Shown here in pieces: positions 16,446 to 25,778 of a stretch of DNA of 64,000 nucleotides (position 1 is the first letter of the stretch; each line of letters begins with the position of its first letter). The notes under the pieces were generated by a model. It searched no databases and was not told the origin of the DNA. It saw nothing but the letters and a program-made list of their open reading frames with translations. The position numbers were made by a program, and so were the translations under genes. Source of the stretch: Ignavibacterium sp. (lineage in GTDB: Bacteria; Bacteroidota; Ignavibacteria; Ignavibacteriales; Ignavibacteriaceae); NCBI GenBank assembly GCA_032027145.1, contig JAVSMP010000001.1:2795116-2859115 (forward strand), read 5' to 3'.

Positions 16446-19163
16446 CTACCCGGCTTTTTTTCTTGTAAGTTGTGCTTTAAGATCCAGAGTTATAATTAAA
16501 TTTGCAAGCTCTCTGCCGTCAATATACATTGTGCCGTTAGTGATACGTTCGTTAAATTCTCCGTTAGTAATGATAAATTTCCTTTTAATCTCATTTGCTG
16601 CTGGTTTAAAATGGACTACTTCTTCATAGTCTTCTTTTCTAACATTGGTTGTAAGCAGACATTTACAATGCAGATTAACCGGTGTAGATCCTTTACGTGC
16701 TTTACCGATAATATAAAACATAGGTTCATCATCAATATCCATAATTGTAATATCGCGGTAGCCGAGGAAACTGAAAAAATACTTCATTATTGCTTTGTAT
16801 CCGCTAAGATCAATTGATTGTAGTTTATTAAGCACTTTATTACGATCATTGTTAAGTGACTTTTTGTAACCATCATTCATACCGAAAATAGTAAGCCAGT
16901 CATCAGGCGTAATTAATTCTGATAATGTTTCACTTTTTATATTATCAAAAAGATATCTGTTTGAAAAACCTTTTTCTTCAAGTACATAAAGCAGATCTTC
17001 TTCAAATGTTTGACGGATGTTATAATTGTACATTACCACTGAAGATGCAGCTGGATCATTTATACCAATTTCATCATCATTTTGCCATACAGTAACAGGA
17101 TTCCACCACAGATCAAAATTAAATATATATGATACTTTGGAAAGATTAAGTTTTAATCGAGATGGTTTCAGATTTGTCAGCAGAACGGTTACATCGCTTC
17201 TGTCGTAAAAATTATCGAGTGAGTTTTTAAGGTCCTCTGCAGACATACCATTACGTCCGACAACAAATCTTACATTATTCGCATCAAAAACCTTCTCTAA
17301 TTTTTTCATTCCATTCTCATCGTACTGAGTAAACACAACAGCTTTTTTCTTGTTGCTATGAACAGCATTTAGTTGTTCAGTTAACAGATTGGCTTTTGGA
17401 CTTATATTCCGGAATGAGGAGAAATTGAGTATCTGTTTTAGTTTGTGAATGATTGTAAATATATTACTCTGAAACCTGATTGGATTCGGGCTGTCAAACA
17501 GAGTATTAAGTTCTTCCTTCGCTTGAGTTATTGCTTCATTGTATTCAAATAACTGCATTTCATCTGGTGATAACCAAATATCTTTTATTAAAGCAGTATG
17601 TTTTCCTTTCCTTAGATCTTTAATCGTATTACCAAAAAAAGCTAATTCTATTTTTTGTGTGAAAGGTAATTCCTCAAGATGTTTTTTAAGCGCTTTCTGA
17701 TTATTAATTGCAGATAAAAACCAAATATAAGTTGGTTCAATATGGGTAATAATCTGATCTATCTGCTGAGATGCATAACGATAATTGATTAGTTCATCAA
17801 ATAAAACCAGATCAATTTTATCAAAATCCTTTAGCTCTGATCTACCAAGATCATCAATATCTGCAAACCAGATAACAGATGCCCCTTTAACTTTTCTTGT
17901 TGTACCGGGTTCATATTTTTTTATCTTTAATTCTCGTGTAAACTGTTTAAATGAATATGACCAGAATTCTTTAAATCTGTTCTTCTCACTTATAAGAAGA
18001 ATAGATTTAATACTGCCCTTCTTGAATAAGTATGAAAGCGAAGCAGCAACAGAATTAAATTTTTCGCAGCCCAGTTCATCACACAATACTGCAAAGGGAT
18101 TGGATGTTAGAAATTCACCCTGACTTATATCATAAGGATCAAGTTGATTAAGTGAAGATGAAAAATCTGTCCAGCTTAATTCCCGATAAGAAGATAGAAG
18201 ACTGTTAATAATATTTTTTGTACCCTCTGTAATCCGCTCATCATTAAGGGCATCAATAATTACAGGATCAAAATTCTTTTGTTTGACTACAACTTTTTTG
18301 ACTATTGTTCTGGGTAAATCTATTCGCACTTTAAATACCGGATGAGGTATATCGAAAGACGGCGAATAAAACTGCACATCTGCAGGAATCAGATAATCAA
18401 ACGGAATAAAATGTGAAACTGCTGTACTGTTAATAATATCATCAATACCGGGCACTTTAATTTGTGCGACATCGGGCAACGATATATATGAATTATTCAG
18501 ATCATCAGATATAGAAAGCGACTCTTCAAATTGTTCGACACTAAGCAGATCAATATTAAAAACTTCTGGAATCAGATCAGCCAGATAATCTTTAACCTCC
18601 GGTAGTGAAATCAAATATGGAACTTCCTTTATTGGTTTCTCTTCAATTTCGAAATCGGGATTTGAATGCGGGACAGACTGTAAAATAAATGTGTCTGACT
18701 TATCACTTGTCTCTGATTTACTTACAATAAACAAAGGTGATTGATCCAATACTTTTGTCTGCTCACCTATAAATAAAGAAGACTGATCAACTACCTTAGG
18801 AATCTGAGGAAGTTGAGAGTTGAGACTGTAAATCTTTACTTCATCAAGCAATCTTTCTTTAAGAGTAAACAATTGAGGTTTTGTAAGACCAAAAAATATC
18901 AGATAAGCTCTTGGATGTTCCAGTAGATATTTTTGTTTTAAAGCAGGTATATCAAGGATATCAAGCTTGAATTTTAATTTAAGTGAGTTAGGTAATTTAA
19001 GCTGTTCAACTTCAAAGCCATCCAGCACTTCAGAATAGTAAAGAGCTTTTACCTCATGGTTTTTAATACGCGGAGGTCTAAGCCATTTTGCAAAATGGAA
19101 ATCATCTGTAAGATCTATCTTAGCAACTTTAGACGCTATTTTAGATCGTGCTGTCCGGATCAT
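16446..19163 (-). CDS. Degenerate SNF2-like helicase protein with C-terminal Mrr-like nuclease domain
   Basis: This is a 905-aa protein. Residues 1-330 are unrecognised, with a repeated motif (VVDQSSLFI at 114-122 and VLDQSPLFI at 128-136). Residues 345-575 follow the SNF2 N-lobe: AVLCDELGCEKFNS (348-361) stands where ADEMGLGKT should be, so the Walker A lysine-threonine is lost. VLFDELINYR (443-452) stands for the DEAH box, and HKLKQILNF (563-571) matches the LRQICNHP position. Residues 597-690 follow the C-lobe: KAVVFTQYDENG, VGRNGMSAEDLKN, LLTNLKPSRLKLNL, FDLWWNPVTVWQNDDEIG. Residues 778-890 resemble Mrr-type restriction domains: FLGY, DDEPMF, LHCKC (the QAK position), FIITNGEF, and YIDGRELANLI. 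My reading is a DNA-binding remodeller fold that has probably lost ATP hydrolysis, fused to a nuclease-like tail. It is co-transcribed with the 178-aa gene upstream. Confidence 0.72.
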   Translation of the reverse strand: MIRTARSKIASKVAKIDLTDDFHFAKWLRPPRIKNHEVKALYYSEVLDGFEVEQLKLPNSLKLKFKLDILDIPALKQKYLLEHPRAYLIFFGLTKPQLFTLKERLLDEVKIYSLNSQLPQIPKVVDQSSLFIGEQTKVLDQSPLFIVSKSETSDKSDTFILQSVPHSNPDFEIEEKPIKEVPYLISLPEVKDYLADLIPEVFNIDLLSVEQFEESLSISDDLNNSYISLPDVAQIKVPGIDDIINSTAVSHFIPFDYLIPADVQFYSPSFDIPHPVFKVRIDLPRTIVKKVVVKQKNFDPVIIDALNDERITEGTKNIINSLLSSYRELSWTDFSSSLNQLDPYDISQGEFLTSNPFAVLCDELGCEKFNSVAASLSYLFKKGSIKSILLISEKNRFKEFWSYSFKQFTRELKIKKYEPGTTRKVKGASVIWFADIDDLGRSELKDFDKIDLVLFDELINYRYASQQIDQIITHIEPTYIWFLSAINNQKALKKHLEELPFTQKIELAFFGNTIKDLRKGKHTALIKDIWLSPDEMQLFEYNEAITQAKEELNTLFDSPNPIRFQSNIFTIIHKLKQILNFSSFRNISPKANLLTEQLNAVHSNKKKAVVFTQYDENGMKKLEKVFDANNVRFVVGRNGMSAEDLKNSLDNFYDRSDVTVLLTNLKPSRLKLNLSKVSYIFNFDLWWNPVTVWQNDDEIGINDPAASSVVMYNYNIRQTFEEDLLYVLEEKGFSNRYLFDNIKSETLSELITPDDWLTIFGMNDGYKKSLNNDRNKVLNKLQSIDLSGYKAIMKYFFSFLGYRDITIMDIDDEPMFYIIGKARKGSTPVNLHCKCLLTTNVRKEDYEEVVHFKPAANEIKRKFIITNGEFNERITNGTMYIDGRELANLIITLDLKAQLTRKKAG

Positions 19164-19171
19164 ATTGATAC

Positions 19172-19705
19172 TTAATCGTTAGTGCGCTGTAGCTGTACCT
19201 GTTCGCAAGCAGCTTTAAGCCTTTCGAATGGTTCAGATAAGTTGCGTGATTCTGATATTTTTTCCAGACTTGCTTTAATACCCTTTAGTTCTTCAGCAAA
19301 CTTTTTTGAAGTTTCGATAAAACCTTTTGCTGCTCCGTTCATAGGAGTATTGAGTGCCTCAAGTGCAGTATTACTGATTGATTTCTGTTTTTCATCAGAA
19401 AGAAGACGAATAACTCTTATTCCCTGTTTCTGGTTAGCACCGAGAAATAGCGGATCTTTCACAATTATCAGATCTATTTGTTCATTAACAGCATTTAGCA
19501 AAGGTACAGATATTAATTCAACCAAAATATGTTCTAATAAAACATCACCGTATAATGTTTTCTGAAAGCTGGTAGGCTTTATTGGTGCTGTAACCCTGAA
19601 TTCCAGCGGTTTTGTTTCTGCATCAGTTACAAGAATGGCTCCCATCACTCCGCCATTATCATTAAGTGTATAGGTTTCAAGAAAAGCTAATTTTGCAATT
19701 TCCAT
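19172..19705 (-). CDS. Unknown 177-aa protein, operon partner of the SNF2/Mrr-like gene
   Basis: No family recognised. The first 105 residues look alpha/beta (GGVMGAILVTDAETKPLEF, YGDVLLEHILVELISVPLL, IDLIIVKDPLFLGANQ). The rest (about 120-170) is charged and helical, probably coiled-coil. It has no signal peptide or membrane segment. Two ATGs abut at 19708 and 19705; a GGAG lies 7 bases before the second, so I use 19705. Its stop is only 8 bases before the start of the 905-aa gene, so the two are almost certainly one transcript and probably act together. Confidence 0.75.
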   Translation of the reverse strand: MEIAKLAFLETYTLNDNGGVMGAILVTDAETKPLEFRVTAPIKPTSFQKTLYGDVLLEHILVELISVPLLNAVNEQIDLIIVKDPLFLGANQKQGIRVIRLLSDEKQKSISNTALEALNTPMNGAAKGFIETSKKFAEELKGIKASLEKISESRNLSEPFERLKAACEQVQLQRTND

Positions 19706-19708
19706 CAT

Positions 19709-20295
19709 TATTCTCCGACTAACAAATTATTGATAAATTTTCTATCAAAGATTTTCAATATTAGTGCCATGATTTAGACAGAAATAAGCTTAGTTGATAA
19801 TTTGAATTTAGAAGTAAAATATACAGGTGAAATAATTATAGGGTGTCAAAAGTGACGCATAAAACCTTGTTTAACAAATAAAAAAGAAGAAAACTTATTT
19901 TCAACAAAATTATTTTCTGTTAATATACTTTTTGCATGAATATTCTACCTGATACAATCAATGGTTAATTGGTATGTAAAAAATTATTTCAGGTAATTTA
20001 TTTTACATAAGAAGAAATTTTTGTCTGAATGTGGAAAAATCAAATATTAAAAAAAGATATTTAAATTGAGATTTAACTTAAATATATGATTGCAATTGAG
20101 TAATCATTATATAATGTGTAGTTAGTCAAATGACAAATAATAACCATTTATAAATAATTAATGTTCATAAGCTGCTGATCAATCTCCAACCTGCATTAAC
20201 CTAATTCCTAGATCAGCAACTTCACATCTACTTGACAGTGAGAAAAGTATTATCTATCTTTATATAGACTTAATCTAAATAATTTGCAAGAACTT
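19709..20295. other. Intergenic region between divergent operons
   Basis: About 590 AT-rich bases separate the divergent unknown operon and feoAB. I see no ORF. It must hold both promoters. A palindrome TAATCATTA at 20101-20109, set in TGAGTAATCATTATATAA, is loosely like a Fur box and lies about 190 bases before feoA; this is weak evidence. Confidence 0.4.
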
Positions 20296-20517
20296 ATGAA
20301 AACAGCTTCAAAATTAAATTTCGGTGAAAAAGGGATTATATCTGATATAGATAATACACATCCGTCATTTAGAAGAATATTAGAAATCGGTTTTACTCCA
20401 GGTCAGGAAATACAATTAATAAACTCATCTGCATTTAATGATCCATTAGCCTTTTCTTTAAGAGGAACTTTAATTGCAATAAGGAAACAAGAAGCTGATT
20501 GTATAATTTTATCCTGA
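20296..20517 (+). CDS. feoA: FeoA, ferrous iron transport accessory protein
   Basis: This 73-aa SH3-like protein shows the FeoA pattern FGEKGIISDID, FRRILEIGFTPGQEIQLI and RGTLIAIRKQEA. It partners with FeoB at the cytoplasmic side of the membrane. The ATG at 20296 is preferred over a TTG at 20284. The gene ends 7 bases before the FeoB start, and the two form the usual feoAB operon. Confidence 0.92.
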   Translation: MKTASKLNFGEKGIISDIDNTHPSFRRILEIGFTPGQEIQLINSSAFNDPLAFSLRGTLIAIRKQEADCIILS

Positions 20518-20524
20518 GAGTGTG

Positions 20525-22579
20525 ATGAATAATGACTCAGCAGTTAAGCTGCAGTTAATAACATTAGTAGGTCCGCCAAACTCCGGTAAAACAACTCTTT
20601 TTAATTTACTAAGTGGAAAAAATTTAAAGACAGTAAACTATCCCGGCTCTACAGTTGAATATTCAATTGGTAAAATACAAAGTAGATTTGATATAAATGC
20701 AGATATACTTGATTCACCTGGCATAATTAGTTTAAATCCAAATTCTCCTGACGAAGAAATTTCTGTAAACTCTCTTTACCATCATCCAATTTATGGTTCA
20801 CCGAATTTGGTAATAACTACTGTTGATGCAAGTCAGATATCACGGCATTTATTATTATCTATGCAGCTTATTTCATCTGGTTTTGATGTAATAGTTGTGC
20901 TAACAATGAACGACATTATGGAAAAAAGAGGGTTTAAGGTTGATGAGAAAAAACTTTCAGAAGAACTTGGATGCAATGTAATTAAAGTAAATGGTAGAAC
21001 AGGTGCCGGAATAGATGAATTAGTGAATCAGTTGAAACATAAAACTGGTGATAATGGTTCTGCATCAAAATCGAATAATCAGACTATAGAAAAAGTACCG
21101 AAAAAGATTTTTGAAAATGCTGGAAAAGAGCAGTTGTTAAAGCTATATTCTGATATTGAGGAAATTGAAAAAAAGGTAATAACTCCCCTGCCGGCTTTAT
21201 CAGAAAAGAATTTGCTGAATGCTAACAAAAGTCTTAAGATATTAAACCCAACATTAAGATCGGGGAATAATCAGCCTGATGAATTAACATTGAAGATAGA
21301 TAAATATCTGCTTGATAAACGCTTGGGATTAATATTTTTCTTTCTAATTATGTCATTGATGTTTACATCTATTTTTTGGGCTGCTGATCCATTTATGAAT
21401 TGGATAGATGGGTTTTTTGGATGGCTCTCTTCAATTACTGCAGAGTATTTTGGTGACACATGGTACGGTGATTTAATTGCTGATGGAATTATAAGCGGCA
21501 CAGGTTCAGTGTTAGTATTTTTGCCGCAGATTTTAATATTATTCTTAATACTTGGTTTATTAGAGGATACAGGATATTTAGCTCGTGGTGCAATGTTAAT
21601 TGATAAACCTTTATCAAAAATTGGATTGAATGGTAAATCATTTGTTCCAATGCTATCAGGATTCGCTTGTGCAATCCCAGCAATACTTTCTGCACGTACA
21701 ATTTCTAACCGGAGAGAAAGGCTGCTTACTATTTTCATAATACCATTAATGAGCTGCAGCGCCCGTTTGCCTATATATGCATTATTAATTGCATTCTTAA
21801 CACCGTCAGATAAATTATGGATAGGTGGTATCGTATTAGCAATTATATATATTGCCAGCACGATTGCTTCGTTGATAATTGCAGCAATTATAAATAAATT
21901 CAATAAAAGATTAATTAAAGCAGAAGATAATTCTTCCTTTATATTAGAGCTACCTGCTTATAGAATGCCAAAAGCAAGAGTCGTAATCAGAAATTCTTAT
22001 GATAACGCAAAGCAGTATATCCTAAGAGCTGGCCCTGTAATAATGGTTTTATCAATGATGATTTGGTTTCTTACTTATTTCCCGAATCATAGCCCGGTTA
22101 TAGACGAAGCAGGATTAAATAATGAAGAAATTGAACAGATGATAAAATCAGAAAGACTTGCAACATCCTACGCTGCAGATATGGGTAAATTTATCCAGCC
22201 GGTTATGACTCCTTTAGGAATGGACTGGAGAGTTGGTGTTGCATTGATTTCAGCATTTGCAGCTAGGGAAGTATTTGTTAGTTCCTTAGTATTAATCTTC
22301 AAAGTAACAGACAGTGGTGATATTCGGGCATCAATGATTTCAGCAATGAGAAATGCAAAAATTGAAGAGACAGGTGAGCAGTTATTTACTCCGGCTACTA
22401 CTTTGGGGTTAATTGTTTTTTTTATGTTTGCATTGCAGTGTTTGTCAACGGTTGCTGTTTCAAGAAAAGAAACAGGCGGATGGAGAATTCCCATTTTACA
22501 GATTGTGATATTTACTTCAACCGCGTACATACTTACATTTTTTACTGTTAATGTATTAAGATATGCAGGTATTGCTTAG
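20525..22579 (+). CDS. feoB: FeoB, ferrous iron transporter with GTPase domain
   Basis: This 684-aa inner-membrane Fe(II) transporter has an N-terminal G domain with G1 GPPNSGKTT (residues 16-24), YPGSTVE (G2 region), DSPG (G3) and TMND (G4). About 200 linker residues follow, then the membrane domain with gate motifs LEDTGYLARGAML and GFACAIPAI, the second Nucleoside_recognition-like segment, and REVFVSSL near the C-terminus. Length is near the usual 650-770. There is no fused FeoC. The ATG at 20525 is preferred over the GTG at 20522. It is followed by a fur gene, which implies iron control of the locus. Confidence 0.95.
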   Translation: MNNDSAVKLQLITLVGPPNSGKTTLFNLLSGKNLKTVNYPGSTVEYSIGKIQSRFDINADILDSPGIISLNPNSPDEEISVNSLYHHPIYGSPNLVITTVDASQISRHLLLSMQLISSGFDVIVVLTMNDIMEKRGFKVDEKKLSEELGCNVIKVNGRTGAGIDELVNQLKHKTGDNGSASKSNNQTIEKVPKKIFENAGKEQLLKLYSDIEEIEKKVITPLPALSEKNLLNANKSLKILNPTLRSGNNQPDELTLKIDKYLLDKRLGLIFFFLIMSLMFTSIFWAADPFMNWIDGFFGWLSSITAEYFGDTWYGDLIADGIISGTGSVLVFLPQILILFLILGLLEDTGYLARGAMLIDKPLSKIGLNGKSFVPMLSGFACAIPAILSARTISNRRERLLTIFIIPLMSCSARLPIYALLIAFLTPSDKLWIGGIVLAIIYIASTIASLIIAAIINKFNKRLIKAEDNSSFILELPAYRMPKARVVIRNSYDNAKQYILRAGPVIMVLSMMIWFLTYFPNHSPVIDEAGLNNEEIEQMIKSERLATSYAADMGKFIQPVMTPLGMDWRVGVALISAFAAREVFVSSLVLIFKVTDSGDIRASMISAMRNAKIEETGEQLFTPATTLGLIVFFMFALQCLSTVAVSRKETGGWRIPILQIVIFTSTAYILTFFTVNVLRYAGIA

Positions 22580-22625
22580 GTAAATAATATGTCTGATATT
22601 AAAGCAGCATTAAAGTATTCTTTTA

Positions 22626-22640
22626 TGATAATAATTGAGT
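22626..22640 (+). promoter_or_regulatory. Possible Fur-box half-site upstream of fur
   Basis: TGATAATAATTGAGT, 8 bases before the fur start codon, matches the left half of the TGATAAT-N-ATTATCA consensus perfectly and three bases of the right half. It may be an autoregulatory site. In AT-rich DNA such matches arise by chance, so confidence is low. Confidence 0.25.
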
Positions 22641-22647
22641 TAAAAAA

Positions 22648-23097
22648 GTGAGAAACGAAAAAGCAGCAGAGGTATTCAGGGAATTTTTAAAAAAAGGTAA
22701 AAACCGGATAACACCTGAAAGATTTGAAGTCCTTGATGAAGCACTTGAACATGAAGGACATTTTGGAGCTGATGATCTTTTTATTAAACTAAAGACATCA
22801 AAATCCAAGGTGTCTCGAGCAACAGTTTACAACACCTTGGAACTTTTAGCACATTGTGATCTTTTAAGTAAGCGTAATTTTGGTGACAATATTACAAGAT
22901 ATGAAAGCAATTACAAACGCCAAACCCACGATCATCTGATTTGTGTTGACTGCGGAAAGATAGTTGAGTTTTCGGATCCAAGATTAAACATAATGCCTAA
23001 AGAGATCAGCGAGAAACTGGGTTATGAATTGGATAGCTATTCCTTTAATATTTTTGCCAGATGTAAGAATAAAAAAGACTGCCGCACGAAGAAATAA
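22648..23097 (+). CDS. fur: Fur-family metal-responsive repressor
   Basis: This 149-aa protein has an N-terminal winged helix (RITPERFEVLDEALEHEGHFGADDLF, then SRATVYNTLELL, the classic Fur recognition helix region). The metal-binding domain has HDHLICVDCGKIVEF with its H-x-H and C-x2-C, and a second pair CKNKKDC near the end that would complete a structural zinc site. It starts at GTG 22648, since an in-frame TGA at 22636 rules out an earlier start. Position after feoAB suggests iron-sensing Fur; PerR or Zur cannot be fully excluded. Confidence 0.9.
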   Translation: MRNEKAAEVFREFLKKGKNRITPERFEVLDEALEHEGHFGADDLFIKLKTSKSKVSRATVYNTLELLAHCDLLSKRNFGDNITRYESNYKRQTHDHLICVDCGKIVEFSDPRLNIMPKEISEKLGYELDSYSFNIFARCKNKKDCRTKK

Positions 23098-23123
23098 TCT
23101 TATAAACAAACACACCTTAGACT

Positions 23124-23837
23124 ATGAAAAAAATTAAATATCCAATAAGCTGGAGCAAAGATAATTTTTCAATAAAGATTTTCTGTTCGATACCGAATAT
23201 TGCAACAGGAATACTTGTTAAAGCATCTGAAACCTTTTTTATAGTTGATCCGGGTGATGGTATATTAAGAGACCTTAATAAAGAACTAAAGCCAAATCAG
23301 ATATTACAAGTATCAGACATTTTTATTACACACGGACATCACGATCATGTTGGAGGTGTTTGGTCTTTATTGACATATCTGCGTGTTATGAATAAAACAT
23401 CTCTGCTTACGATTCATTTTCCCAAAGGATGTATTGAGATTTTACATATACACAATGCATTTAAAAAAGTGTATGGAGATGATCTGCCTTACAAAATAAA
23501 ACTAAATGAGATTGATAAAAGCAAGCCTTTTGTCACAAACAAAGTGAAAGTGACCCCATTCCCGGTAGTCCATAAAGAGTATTTATTTGATAAGAAAACA
23601 ACAAGACAGGTACCTTCACTTGGTTTTAAATTTACTTTTGAAAAAAAGAATATCTGTTATGGTGGCGATACTGCATATTGTCTCGAACTTGTAAAACAAG
23701 CAAAAGGAGCAGACCTGGCAATTATTGAGGCAGGACACGATGAAGATACTCCTGATGGAATACACATGACATTGAATGAAGCAAAATCAATCGGCGAGAC
23801 AGCAAAAGAGTATTTCTTAGTGCACGTACCTGAATAA
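23124..23837 (+). CDS. MBL-fold metallohydrolase, RNase Z-like
   Basis: This 237-aa protein has the metallo-beta-lactamase signature THGHHDHVGG at about residues 69-78, a further metal ligand in PVVHKEY, GGDTAY (bridging Asp), and a late IHMT histidine. The arrangement resembles the RNase Z/ElaC branch but the protein is shorter than classical RNase Z, and the exosite arm is not seen. It is a cytoplasmic hydrolase of unknown substrate. It lies 26 bases after fur and may be co-transcribed. Confidence 0.82.
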   Translation: MKKIKYPISWSKDNFSIKIFCSIPNIATGILVKASETFFIVDPGDGILRDLNKELKPNQILQVSDIFITHGHHDHVGGVWSLLTYLRVMNKTSLLTIHFPKGCIEILHIHNAFKKVYGDDLPYKIKLNEIDKSKPFVTNKVKVTPFPVVHKEYLFDKKTTRQVPSLGFKFTFEKKNICYGGDTAYCLELVKQAKGADLAIIEAGHDEDTPDGIHMTLNEAKSIGETAKEYFLVHVPE

Positions 23838-24453
23838 TTATATAAAACCTTTTAGAGATTTTTAAGCTAACAGTAAGAATTATATTTTGTTATTTTTTTT
23901 ATGACAGTTGTGAATTCAAAAAGGAATAAATTTAAAACCTCATAAATGTGGATTCCATTTAATTGCAGATCAAACTCTTTTGTCTTACCGAAATAAAAAA
24001 ATAAAGCCAGTCTTAATAATTTATAATTGGATATACATTTGCCTTGTTGTAAATAAACTAAACTGATGATTACGATACAAGAGTTAATGTGGATATTTTC
24101 ATTTTTGAATTTGCAGCTAATAAAATAATTATACTAATAACTTGGTAGGAAGTAACCATATTCTTCACACTTCAAGACCTCAATTTTGAGAACTCAATAA
24201 CAATTTCTATAACTAACAGAAGATTAAAACTTGTTGCCTGCTGTATATATATTTATCTGAGCACAGAGATTACAGCTGAAGTAGAAAGATCTGAAAAGCA
24301 ATATCACAGAACGAAACAGTTTAGACAATCAGCCGAAAAAGGATTGAGACAGGTTTGAAAACAGAGGATAATTGTAATAAAACAAACCCACTGACTTTTA
24401 ACTGAGTTATCTTTATAAATACCAAAAAGAATTGTTAAGACTGCTGAAGATTA
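23838..24453. other. Gene-free AT-rich interval
   Basis: About 615 bases between the convergent MBL-hydrolase gene and the barrel gene. I find no convincing ORF, RNA, terminator or repeat here. Confidence 0.4.
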
Positions 24454-25089
24454 CTAATAAAAAAATCTTATACCAATTCTACTCATAAATCCACTCATAT
24501 TATATGATCTTTCCAAAACAGTAGCTGGAAAATCAAATCTGTCATCTTTGTAAGTCCAACTTGGATGCGATCTATGATAAGTTATTTCACCAAACAACTC
24601 CGAGCGGGGACTAATGGCAACCGCTGCACCAATTGTTACACGCCAGTTAAAGTCAAACGCTGCTTCAAATTCATCATCCATTGGATCTTGAAAATTTCGA
24701 TAATTAATAATTAACAATTCAGCACCCATAAAACCAGCGGCATAAAATTGTGAATGATTAGATGTTGGAAAGCGTGCTGTTAAACCGAACATTAAAGGAA
24801 AATCATGAATATTAGTTGAAGCCCTTAATTCATTAACCTCACCGAGTGCGCCGGGATAATAGTAATTTAATTCAGTCACAAGTTTTTTATCAACATAATT
24901 TCTGCTAAACCAATCAAGGCTCCAGTTCCAGCTAAAGAATTTGTCAACATGTTTGCCGCCTTCAATCCCTAATATAAAACCGCCATCTGATGCCGATGGA
25001 TTGAAGTAACCGAGTTTTACCGCGCCTGTATTCCATTGCCCAAATACAGATAGATTAATAAATACAAGTAATAATGATAAGCGTTTCAT
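24454..25089 (-). CDS. Outer-membrane beta-barrel protein, unknown
   Basis: This 211-aa protein has a short signal peptide (RLSLLLVFINLSVFG, cleavage near FGQ at residue 18). It then has repeated amphipathic strands with glycines and aromatics (GFILGIEGGKHV, FYAAGFMGAELL, WRVTIGAAVAIS) and a terminal strand SRIGIRFFY with the aromatic C-terminal residue expected for BAM-inserted barrels. It is like generic 8-strand porin-family proteins; substrate or role unknown. It is transcribed away from the phosphatase/kinase operon. Confidence 0.7.
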   Translation of the reverse strand: MKRLSLLLVFINLSVFGQWNTGAVKLGYFNPSASDGGFILGIEGGKHVDKFFSWNWSLDWFSRNYVDKKLVTELNYYYPGALGEVNELRASTNIHDFPLMFGLTARFPTSNHSQFYAAGFMGAELLIINYRNFQDPMDDEFEAAFDFNWRVTIGAAVAISPRSELFGEITYHRSHPSWTYKDDRFDFPATVLERSYNMSGFMSRIGIRFFY

Positions 25090-25270
25090 AAATCACCATT
25101 TGATTTATTTTGAGCTAAACCAATCTTAGTGCCATAATATTCTTTGATGTTCTTAAAGAAATTTCATTGTTTATCAGGTGTATGTATTCAGAATCAAACA
25201 AATAGGTGTAGAAAAAATAGAACGATATTAAATGTTTTTTTAATTTGCGATATTGAAAAATCAATAAATA

Positions 25271-25280
25271 GAAAAGGAGG
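25271..25280 (+). promoter_or_regulatory. Strong Shine-Dalgarno deciding a TTG start
   Basis: GAAAAGGAGG ends six bases before the TTG at 25287, the best ribosome-binding site in the window. It fixes the phosphatase start at a TTG codon and shows that TTG starts are used here. Confidence 0.85.
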
Positions 25281-25286
25281 ATTTAA

Positions 25287-25778
25287 TTGATAAAAGTTTT
25301 ATTTGTTTGCACTGGTAATATATGCCGTTCCCCTGCTGCAGAAGGAATTATGAAAAAGAAATTAATTGATTCAGGATTAGACAAATATGTTGAAGTTGAT
25401 TCGGCAGGAACAATCGGATACCATACCAATGAACTACCAGACGAAAGGATGCAAATGCATGCTTTAAATAGAGGCTACACACTTGACCATCTTGCCAGAA
25501 TATTCGATCCGAATATTGATGGAGATAAATTCAATTATATTCTAATAATGGATGATTATAATTACGATGCTTTGACCAGAATGGATACAAGTAATAAGTT
25601 CAAGAAAAAAATATTAAGAACAACAGACTTTTCTTCACACAAAGAAATTCGTGAAGTGCCTGATCCTTATTGTGGGACAAGCGAAGAATTCGAAAATGTG
25701 TTAGACATTCTTGAAGACAGTATAGATAATTTTATAAAATTTATCCGCAAAGAAATTGAAAAGAGAAGTATTAAATAA
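25287..25778 (+). CDS. Low-molecular-weight phosphotyrosine phosphatase family protein
   Basis: This 163-aa cytoplasmic phosphatase has the P-loop CTGNICRS (Cys8 nucleophile, Arg14) right at the N-terminus and the general-acid loop VPDPYCG with Asp126. Length is normal. The TTG start is supported by a perfect SD six bases upstream. It overlaps the following fructosamine-kinase-like gene by 23 bases. LMW-PTP genes next to ketosamine kinases are known in bacteria and have been linked to repair of glycated proteins, where the phosphatase would act on sugar-phosphate adducts and not on phosphotyrosine. That role is inferred from the pairing. Confidence 0.9.
   Translation: MIKVLFVCTGNICRSPAAEGIMKKKLIDSGLDKYVEVDSAGTIGYHTNELPDERMQMHALNRGYTLDHLARIFDPNIDGDKFNYILIMDDYNYDALTRMDTSNKFKKKILRTTDFSSHKEIREVPDPYCGTSEEFENVLDILEDSIDNFIKFIRKEIEKRSIK

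Noticed and set aside
21271-21903. 210-aa minus-strand ORF inside feoB
   Set aside because: Shadow of the FeoB membrane domain; no independent features.
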